From Datnioides undecimradiatus (taxonomy: Eukaryota; Chordata; Actinopteri; Lobotiformes; Datnioididae), in NCBI GenBank assembly GCA_008933995.1, contig WARS01000043.1:720501-784500 (forward strand): DNA of 64,000 nucleotides. The letters are read 5' to 3'. Of the stretch, positions 55,165 through 64,000 are shown piece after piece; within the stretch, counting starts at the first letter, position 1, and every line of letters starts with the position of its first letter. The notes below the pieces were generated by a model. That model was not told the origin of the DNA. It saw nothing but the letters and a program-made list of their open reading frames with translations, and searched no databases. The translations under genes and the position numbers were made by a program.

Positions 55165-57261
55165 TACACACAAAAGTTCTGTTGTAAGATGGATGCGGCT
55201 CAGTAAGGCAACTCAGAAACACGCAAGCTGTTCTGATTTTCCACAAAGGGCATCTGGCATCATGATGTTTCTGTAAAGTTTGGTGTCACTGGCACTGATT
55301 TTATGGGATGACACGGATTTACTCCCATCTGTGTAAGAGTCAAAAATAATCATTTGTTTGAAGGCAGGAACAATCTCAGTGTGGGATACATAAAGTATTT
55401 CAGGCATCAAGGGGATGGATGCAAAATCCCACTTTAAGTATCACAGATTATAATAGCTATATCATATAATTTATAAATTATTTAATACATATTAAACAGG
55501 GAATTGTATTACTCAAAGTATCTAAATTAGGCTGCAGAGTGTTTCTAGCAACTGGTTGCATGTGTACACTCTAACAATTAGAAAACACATACATTAAGCT
55601 TAATAAATTAAAGAGGATTACACAGAACTGAATGCGGATAGGACTCCCTCTGCTCCCTCTTTTCCCCTTTCCAGCTGGAGATTATCAATTCACCCATTAA
55701 TCCATTCAAGGTATTATGCTGATATGAATAATGCTGCAATATAAACATCAAATGAAAATGCAGTGTCGATATAAATTGAGCCTAATGATACTGACAGATT
55801 AGAGAGACATACATTTAATAATCAATTTTGGAATAAAGATCTGAAGTAAAGCTGTCTTACCACAGTCATTCAGAGAGTGGCCCACTGATGCCACTATACT
55901 GCAGAAAGAGCACACGAGCCAAAAAACAGTCCCTCAGAAAGCAGAATCCACATCTTTGTCGCGTGTGTTTGCCTCTATCTCAAACGAGAAATAGCTCCAC
56001 AGCTGCAGGAAACTAAGACACAAACGGCTGGTTGGAGATTCTTCACGTGCCAAGGCAAAATTTGACTCGTTATCTTTGGTTGTCTTGCATTTTCAAAGCA
56101 AAATCTGGTCAACTTTGTGAACACTATTACGAGCAGGACACAGACAAAGAAGATTCAATAGGTCTGTTTGTCTGCGAAGGCAATCGGAGGCTGCTAGCTA
56201 GTTACCTAGTCTGGTTAATTAACCCCCAGAGGTTTAGAGAGAGCAGAGGCTGCGATCTCGATGGGCCTACTGGGCTCAATCAAGACCACAAACTGAACAT
56301 TGTATATGGCATAAAAGTGTTGTAGTAAACACATTCTCTTCCCTCTGCCAAACCCTGGGGAGCTCTTAATCAAACCACAGTGCACACATGATGGTGCCTT
56401 TGCACAAAACGAAGAGGAGAAAAGACAGAAAAGTGTGTGAACTCCCAGGCCCCGGGCCTTTCATCTGTACTCCTCTGTGACATTTTAGCTCTGCCGCTCT
56501 CTGTGGAGACTGTTTTGTCAAATGATGGGAAGAAATCACAATATATTGTAGCAAATTAAGCTTTGTCTTTGATTATGTGCTTCACCTTGTATAATTTTGT
56601 CTCTCACAGAGAAGTGAGTTAGCATAATGCAATTAGAGTCATTTAATTGATCTATGTTTTGTCATTCAACACAGAATGCGATCATTAGCAATCTGTTGTA
56701 ATGTAACAGTTCTCCCATTCCCAATCTAATGGTACAGACGTTATGAGTCTAATCTGTCCAAACAGTGTTTTTCTCCTCATGTGATGAGCATGGATGTCAC
56801 AGTTGTTGCTTAAAAAATGCATTTTTTTTCCAGGTTAAATTACACATTACAAGAATGGAAGACTGTGTTTGTTATTTCCATGATGTGTTCAGGGATCAGT
56901 GGGCCATTTTATGACCACTGTGCGATTTGAACCTGGTTAAAAGCGCTTTAAAAATTCAAAATGACTAAGAAAATAAACTAAAAATGTCTGTAGCACATGG
57001 AGGCTTTTCCTGTACCAGTAAAGAATGCTTGACTATTCAGGAAAAGAGTCAGTACTGGTTAAACTAGAATTACCACCTTGCACCTTGCATCTGCCTGTCA
57101 AGACTGTTATAACAGGCGCTGTGAGACTTAAAAAAGGTATTAATTTTAGTTTATGGTCAGTACATTGACATGTATTCAAGCAAATAATTTCTGGTGAGAA
57201 ACATGTTGTCGTCTCCAGTTTTTTTTTTTTTACAGAGAACAAAGCACTGATAGAGAGGGGT

Positions 57262-57560
57262 TTTTATTTAAACAGTGTAACAACAATCACCTGAAGCTCA
57301 CTGTCAAGAAAACCAATGAGCTTGTGGTGGCTACCAGAGAAACTGCAGGATCTGCAGGAATCCCTATCCTGGTTGTCATCCAGGCAGAGGAAGTGAAGAG
57401 GATGAACTCATACAAGTTCCCTGGGGTCCAAATCAATGAAAAAAAACTGTACTGAATTCACATTATTGAAACCCTCCTCAGGAAAGGACAGATCAGACTG
57501 AACTTCCTGTGGAGACTTAGGACATATTCATTTAACTTGAGTTTGTTCCATTTGCTTTTT
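57262..57560 (+). pseudogene. LINE reverse-transcriptase fragment with in-frame stop
   Basis: Frame +, from 57282, begins NNHLKLTVKKTNELVVATRE, then an IQAEEVKRMNSYKFPGVQIN stretch, then a stop (TGA). It continues in the same frame as ETLLRKGQIRLNFLWRLR. This is the order of motifs in the post-catalytic part of fish non-LTR reverse transcriptases (nhL.lN..KTKElvvdFRr, then VxSYKYLGVxLD, then LyKKGqsRLyfLRRLR). The upstream catalytic domain and downstream end are missing. It is an old, dead fragment; I cannot place it confidently in a named clade. Confidence 0.8.
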
Positions 57561-57779
57561 TGTTCTTGTTCTGCTGTATGTCTATTTACGTGTAAGTCCA
57601 TTGAGAGCACCAAAAAGGTAGATACTTCTTACTCATCTTTAACTGGGTATCACAGAAGATGTCTTCAGGCAGTAGAGTTTTAAGATGTACAGCCAAGATT
57701 GCTGTCACCAATTCAGTTTTAGACCAAATGTGAAATATGGTCAGACTCTCTCCTGCTTACATTGACTAATGGCCACAGA

Positions 57780-58100
57780 AGTCTTGTTTCAAAACATCAT
57801 GATATCATAGTAATGTTGACCTTTGTTAGTGGTCCTAAGATGTCATAATTTCATCCTTACAGTCATTTATGTGTGAATTTGTCATACTAGGTGTCTGAAT
57901 TACTGAGTCTTGGCCTAAAACATGCTTTGAGACATCACCATGACCTTGAAATTTGACCAAAAATCCACCAAAGTTGAATTGTTCAATCACAAACACCTCC
58001 ACGTTTCCTGAGATATCACGAGAAGGTGATGGACAGACATACATTCATACCTACATACAAATGGACAAGCTAAAAACATGATGTCTTCTGTCATGGCAGT
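57780..58100 (+). mobile_element. RTE-like LINE/SINE 3' tail remnant
   Basis: The segments 'gttgacctttg', 'catgaccttgaaatttgacc', 'cctgagatatcacgag', 'gatggacagacatac' and 'atggacaagctaaaaacatg' occur in the order seen in the 3' tail of a common fish RTE-type repeat. Copies of it read roughly 'ttgagatatcgcgttcacga' then 'gacggacaacccgaaaacat'. It sits about 220 bases beyond the reverse-transcriptase fragment but looks like a different family, so it is probably a separate insertion. Confidence 0.55.
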
Positions 58101-60549
58101 TGCTGAAGCATGAAAAACTAATGAATAATGCACGTTCATTAAAAGACATCTTAATGGTCTCTAGCTCCTGTAATCTTGATATACATCTGCTCCCATCAGG
58201 GTTTTGTGGTCAGACATTAACATAGCAGAAAGCAATATTTCAAATGTGATTAATAACCACAGGTTTTCCTCCATGTTGATGTAAAACTCTGGAGTTGGTA
58301 CATAGAGAAGACAGGACTAAAAACACCCAGAAAGATACAATTTTAGTACCGGATGTACACTGAAGAAGAAGAGGAGGAAGACAGTAAAGGTTCCAATCAT
58401 ATCACCAGGGAGGAACATTTATCATCCTTCGAGGTCTTCTTGTAAATCACGACAAGGTCTTGCCCCCAAATTACCGAGGACACGGCCAGAAAATAAATAA
58501 TTAAAAGCCCATTTTCTGATGTGAGGTTCCTGAATGATAAATGATGAGGCCGAGATGGTGAGTATGAGGAGCCAAGTTCTCGAGACCTTCAACACTTGGT
58601 GTGGGGGAGGGGAGCGAATACTTGGCTTCCAAGATTACAGTATTTGACCCAACGACTGAAACAGAAATAATATCCAAAAGATCCAACACAACAAGGACTT
58701 AATGATTTTGTTCATTTCTGATCGACCGTTAAAGCACTAACCACCTGAGGTCTTGCTCGAGGTGACAATGCAAAGTGAAAGGTGTCTTGACAAACACTAA
58801 ACAACCATGATACTGTTTCCTGTTTCTGGGCGTTTGTTGCATTTCAAAAGCTACGTAATACTATGTGCAACCTTATAAGTAAAATCTATGTGGTCCTTAA
58901 AAAGCATTCCAGTTCAACGAGGAAAAAGATATTAAAAGTTGCGTTCTTTCAAAAATGTTTATCTCTGAATTGTATTTGCATATTTTTCTTATGAGACATG
59001 AACATGTACAAATAATTGTTCCCCCTACAGACGATGTATCTATTTATTTACTGCAGTATAATAGTTACAGGTATATTATACAGGACAGGACATTATCTAC
59101 AATACAAATGTATTTTGTATCTGAAAGCTTCAGCAGACTGTTTATCAGAACATCCCGTGTTTTAAATGTGATAGTTCTCACTGTGAATCATATCAGATAT
59201 TAGATTAGTCATCTCTTACTTTAAGGGCAAAAGCAGCTGTGTCTGGTTTTTATCTCTCAAGCGCTGCCCCAGAAATTACTCGCCTATCTCACGTTTATGG
59301 AAAAGATAACAGAGGAACTATCCAAAGTTCAGGCTGTTGTTTAGATCCCTTGTGAATGCACAGGCCTGGTGAATCTGCCTTCTAGATTGTATGGAGCCAC
59401 GAAGTGACAAGTAACTAGCAGTGCAGCAAAAAAGGGTTTGTGGAACATTTCTTGGCTTAAGCACTAATGTGTGTTTTGTATTTTCTTCAAGAATCCTCAT
59501 AATCATCCTATGTAACTGTGTTTTTGGCACTAATACTAATAGTAATAAAAACACAAGTGCATTTAACTATTGACTAAACACTTGACTGATAAATAAATGA
59601 TATTACGGGAATCCAAAGGGTGTAAATGGAGATCAAATGGTCTTGTAGATAGTTCCTCAACGTATCTATCTACAAGACTCAGACCTCCACACATGTATTA
59701 CAGGAAAAACGTGTTGTATGTAGATGTTAATTTAATATAATATACAAATAACAGTCACAGAATGTCTTGAAGAATAAATGATGAAAACTATAATATTCCA
59801 GTAAATTCAAGCCTAAAAAGGTGTTTTGAGTTTTCTTTTCTCTTGTTCTCTGAGAGGCCTTTCCAGTGGTTCCTGTTCTGCATTTTGGCACAGTTTAACG
59901 GACTCCCGGGAGACATGGGGGTGCTGTTGGTTGAAGTAAACTATTTTCGCTACTTTTAAAATGCAACATCTAACAACTGTTTTCTTAAATCACCCATGGA
60001 GCTTCATTGGCTAACGTTGGAACAATCTAAAAGCAGATTTGTCAGGTTTAAAATGGCAGTCACAGCTGAAGATACTGGAAAAATGAAAAGCTATTATTCA
60101 CTGACGGATAATTGTGGCAAGAGGCCACACCAAGAAATAACCTATGACACCATCCACAGGTCCAAGTCATGTCGTAAGTAATTATAGCCCTGTCAGACCT
60201 CAGAGGAAGCTGACAAAAAGCCTTTGTGACAAAGCTTGTCCTTTAATGGCGAGTCTAAATATCCAGTAGAGATGGAAAATGTGAAGAGAAGTTTGGTCTG
60301 GAATCTGCAAACCGAGTACTTAGAACATACTAGCCTTTATTTTTTTGTTTGAAATCCATACATTTTGAAGTATTTGTTTACTTCAGAAACATTGTTTTTT
60401 TTCTAGGTTGGAAATGCTTGCAAAGAACAGACCATTGTGGAATAATAAAACCCTCCATTAAAACACATGCTAATGAAATTCGTACTAGGTTTAGCAGCTC
60501 CCAAAAGCAGGGTGAGGCAGGGTTCACTGCAGATTTTATAGATCCCAGA
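58101..60549. other. Non-coding stretch
   Basis: No gene is supported. It includes a purine-rich GAAGA patch (58362-58381) and a 12-bp-stem inverted repeat at 59640-59678. The 61-codon frame at 59996-60181 has no recognisable match. Confidence 0.5.
59640..59678. repeat. 12-bp inverted repeat with 15-base loop
   Basis: The arms gtcttgtagata (59640-59651) and tatctacaagac (59667-59678) are exact reverse complements. The arms resemble no transposon end I know. Confidence 0.85.
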
Positions 60550-60699
60550 AGCTGTTGAGGAAAATCATGTCTTCATCACCATCACCAACCAACTCTGGCA
60601 GACTAATATCTGATGTCAATATTGCCTTGATATACAGTCTACAGTCAGCACGTATGCACACTCAGACACACAAACACTGTCATATGAGCTAAATATGCT

Positions 60700-61265
60700 T
60701 CAGGGCTCAGCCGTTAAAGTCCCCTCTTATTCTCCCTGCTGCAATACTGTGGCTTAGTTATCACGTCTCACACCGTCAGGTTCAAGGACGCATCTCTGCA
60801 TGCCTAAATGACATTTCCAGGTGGATGACAAGCTCAAGTTCAAAATGACTTTCTTCCTTCCTGTGAAAGCCCCCCCCCCGTAAGATGAAACTACAATAAC
60901 ACATTTTCTACCTGCAAAGACATTTGTGTGATCTTCGACAACCAACTGTCCTATAAGATGGCAGCCGCTGTTCTAGCCAGAAAATTTGGTTTCTACATTC
61001 ACCGGATCACACTGGGCCTCATAAGCTCCTTGTTCTTGCTGTTGTCATTCCCTGGATAGATCATTGCGAGTCTCCTTATTGGCCTCTTTGTGTTTTGGCT
61101 TTTTATCCCTCACAAATCATCCAGAAAGTTGCATTCACTGCTACACTTTCCTTCCTAAAACAAGCTATAAATCTTTCACCCTGTACGGCCCCAACAAATT
61201 CTCCTTCCACTGCATTTTAGTCACAGCAATTCAGTGCCCTCCCGTTTTTTGAGCAGACGAACAGC
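60700..61265 (+). pseudogene. L2-type LINE reverse-transcriptase remnant, frameshifted
   Basis: From 60789 the plus strand reads RISACLNDISRWMTSSSSK, matching the RISACLaDISaWMt motif of fish L2-like reverse transcriptases. A little further, in another frame (from 60931), it reads IFDNQLSYK then AVLARKFGFYIHRI, corresponding to the family's vxlDnqLsf...iaavaRsCrfaLyniRrI. Stops and at least one frameshift interrupt it. The region between these motifs contains a C homopolymer (about 60870-60879) that may be one site of frame loss. The boundaries are approximate. A separate L2-like 3' end lies at 25.5 kb. Confidence 0.75.
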
Positions 61266-61629
61266 AGAATATTGAGACTCGCACAGCAATACAGCTTCCT
61301 ACTGTGATTGCCACCTTTTAACCTAACTGTTGACATAATAACAACAATAAGAGTTAAAATAATAATAACACAACAGAAGCCCCTGAAAATTAGATCTTGA
61401 GAAATTGAGTATTTCTCTATATTATTAAATAAGCGTTACTTGGGAACAGTGAGGCGCTCACCTAATATGCTCCAACAGGCCTGCGTGGGTGCACTTTGAT
61501 CAGATTTGGCCGACTCAGATTTTGATTAAAAATATGTCTGAATTCTGATTGGTGCTCAGGCATACATGACGTCACGACTTTCCAAATGAGCAACACCCAC
61601 ATCAAAATGATCATCCAAAATGAGAAAGG

Positions 61630-61632
<3 letters not shown>

Positions 61633-61680
<48 letters not shown>
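61633..61680 (+). repeat. (AC)n microsatellite, 24 units
   Basis: An uninterrupted AC run of 48 bases. Open frames on both strands through it are artefacts. Confidence 0.97.
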
Positions 61681-61683
<3 letters not shown>

Positions 61684-64000
61684 TCTCACCTTCTTTTTTT
61701 TGTGTACTCAGACTTTGCACCTTTAAACAGTTTCTAGACCTTCAGACCTTGAGCCGTGGATGTCGGTTCTCTTTTCCTAGCCCAACAGCTTTGGGATCAT
61801 AACATATTGTAATGCAAACGCAGATAAAATGAGCCTCAATTTGCCTGTCTTAGTGGCCCTGCTGAATGTGATTCCATCAGCTGTGGCAGGGAACATTGTG
61901 CCATATTCGCTCCTAGAGATGAGATTAGGTCGGCACTGAAATATGCACTCATCCACGCGCAACCTTTCTCAATATGTCACTGCGACATGAGGGAAACTCG
62001 AAAACCTTGGAATGTTAAGAAGTGTTGTTGTGAAAGCTGGACCTGAAAAGCCTTCTCATTACTTTATAGTGAAGAAAGAATTCAAAAGTAAGGTACAAAG
62101 TGTTTTTCCACACTGAGGTGAACTGCATAAAGACTAGCTAAATAAACTGATGCCCAGTTAGTGAGAAAAGACTTGGTGGACTTGCTTCCCATTGATCCGG
62201 AGGATGGTCGGTCTACACATTTTAAAGCTCCTGCATGAACTGAGGTGAGAGTTTTTGTCTTGCATTTGGACTAAAACATGTAGACTCACTGACGCAGACT
62301 CTTAAAATGGTTTTCTTGATGGATCAGTGTCACCAGCTGTGAGTAAATAAATGCACGAGTGCTGAGAGTATACACACTGTAACTGTCTTTATAGACTTTA
62401 TGGTGATTGACTGTGAACTATGGATTGTATACATAATTATATTATGATCTATCATAAAGCACCCCCAACATGCACATGATTGATACATCAATTCCTTGCT
62501 CACCTATGCATGACGCAGCTATACAGTACATGTTAATTTATTTTTTTATCAATACAATTAAGAAGTGACAAAGGGTGGTGGACGCTGAGCTGCAATAGCA
62601 GCAATCAGACTCATCTGTTAGTCACGTATCCTTATAGCATGTTCCCTCCTGCTGTACCTGGGATGAATAGGAAAATGACTGTGTTATGTGTTATTATATG
62701 TCTATGTGTCTTACCTCAGCTCGTTACAACAATGCAATATAATTGCTGTCATTCACAAGCTGTATTCATTCACAATAATCAACATGATGAAAGAATTGCT
62801 GACTAACCAAAGAACTGACAAGATGATATAATTGAAATGCAGAATAATGCAATATGTACGGTGCATATTTTATATGATGTGCAGAATAAGTAATTATTTC
62901 CACGCAATCACAGAATGATAACATAATACTGCAAGCATGAATTATATATTATAGATAAAATCAGTTATCTATATTAGCGGGTACTGTGTTTTCTTATTAA
63001 TGCAGCAAGTCTGTTTGATTAAGTGTTTCATGATTGATTGTGGAAGCAGAACAAAACAACAAAACATTACCAACTGAGATAACAAAAATATTATAAAAAC
63101 ATCATGTTCAGGTGCTGTTAGCACTCAGTGGCATTTATGTGATTAGTAGACGTTGAAATTATCAGCTCTGCCCACTGCCAGGGAGCAGCGTCCCGCCTTA
63201 AAGATCTTTCCCATTCAATTTAACGGCATGTTGCCCCCAGCCTCCTTAACTATTTGCCTGTGCCGTTCCGAGGCACTGCATCGTTTCTGCTTTCTCATTG
63301 GACAGGACACTTCACAGTCCTAGCTGAAGATGGGTGACCATTACCTCCCACCCAACTCTGCTGCATCACTTAGCTCAGATTTAATTAACTCCAACCAGCC
63401 TTACTCCTGGAGTGATGGCTGCAGAGAACTGCCCATTGGGGGTTTCTGATCAAGAAGTGGATGGGAATACAAACTAGGACTTCAAACTGAAGGAAAACAG
63501 GATCGCAAATTGGTGATTGTGACGCCACAGCTGGTGAAACACTTAGTGAGACAGTAAGGCTTGTGCTCTGTGCTATGGGCTAAGGCTTTTCCCTCTACAC
63601 CCAACCCTTTATTCTACTGGTATCCCCGACCTCCCTCCTCCTAGCTCCCTCTCTGATTTTTCACTCCTGTGCTTAATTAGGCCCTACAGTTAAACAATGC
63701 TCTCAGCTTCCGAGGGTCTTACTTTAACAGCAAAAAAAGAGGGAGAGCAGAGAGAGAGAGGGAGATTCATATTCAACTCACACAAAACTGGAAAAAAAAA
63801 AAAACCTCTGCTGACACGCATAATTCACCCCATGCTCTGTGGCTGCACTTGTGGGTGGAAACCAGCTGAAAGACACAGATGCACACGCTGGGGCTGATAA
63901 TATATATAGTATATTCTATGCGGTTCGCCATAGCAGGGTGGTATGATGCTCTATTTAAAGACATGTGAGAGTGGCGTCTCCATTTAAAATGACTCCGTCC
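61681..64000. other. Non-coding stretch at window end
   Basis: No gene is supported. The block 63130-63480 is repeat-free, with moderate GC and an inverted CCAAT core (attgg, 63297-63301), and could be regulatory. A good splice donor on the minus strand occurs at 62714/62715. The last 300 bases are low-complexity purine-rich (63735-63805). Confidence 0.45.

Larger units (their letters stand above)
34819..57257. other. Probable lingo2 5' intron / non-coding territory
   Basis: More than 22 kb without a supportable protein-coding gene. The splice acceptor at 34783 implies that part or all of it is intron on the minus strand. The longest open frame (46084-46575, plus, 163 codons) has no recognisable domain, and one of that length is expected by chance in a window this size. 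Several repeat-free blocks (for example 40560-41720 and 46290-46560) could be regulatory elements. Hairpins, microsatellites and a poly(A) run inside it are listed separately. Confidence 0.55.

Noticed and set aside
61462-61802. Open frames through the AC microsatellite
   Set aside because: They encode only Val-Cys or Thr-His repeats produced by the dinucleotide run.
1-64000. CRISPR arrays, operons, prophage or bacterial-type genes
   Set aside because: No regularly spaced repeats, no dense ORFs and no ribosome-binding sites; all signals are those of vertebrate nuclear DNA.
34784-64000. Known LINGO2-intron miRNAs (miR-873/miR-876 type)
   Set aside because: Scanning by eye for the mature sequences I remember found no match on either strand.

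Overview
The window looks like vertebrate nuclear DNA, most likely from a teleost fish. It is AT-rich and has many dinucleotide microsatellites. It carries decayed copies of LINE, SINE and short DNA-transposon families that I recognise from fish genomes. It has no operons, no ribosome-binding sites and no dense coding. I cannot name the species; the sparse, short repeats would suit a compact-genome (percomorph-like) fish.

There is one convincing protein-coding feature: the complete, intronless coding exon of lingo2 on the minus strand (32929-34770). It encodes a 613-residue type I membrane protein with a signal peptide, 12 leucine-rich repeats, one Ig domain, a transmembrane helix and a short cytoplasmic tail. 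A strong 3' splice site lies 12 bases upstream of the first ATG. The mRNA therefore must have at least one upstream non-coding exon, as is usual for LINGO genes.

Layout, read along the plus strand. Positions 1-31800 are 3' flanking, gene-poor DNA with a few decayed repeats: a hAT-like MITE remnant at 3.6 kb, a fragment of another non-autonomous element at 6.1 kb, a SINE at 20.1 kb and a LINE 3' end at 25.5 kb. Positions about 31.8-32.93 kb are the probable lingo2 3' UTR and polyadenylation region. Positions 32.93-34.78 kb are the lingo2 coding exon. From 34.78 kb to the end is probably lingo2 intron or 5' non-coding territory. It holds three notable hairpins, several CA microsatellites, two decayed LINE reverse-transcriptase fragments (57.3 and 60.8-61.2 kb) and an RTE-like repeat tail (57.8-58.1 kb).

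Most short open frames are what chance predicts in 64 kb of six-frame translation, and I do not call them genes. I found no tRNA, rRNA, CRISPR array or recognisable known miRNA. I also found no clear novel multi-gene system. The observations most worth checking are the near-perfect hairpins, the lingo2 N-terminal extension, and several repeat-free blocks that could be conserved non-coding regulatory elements of a lingo2 gene desert.
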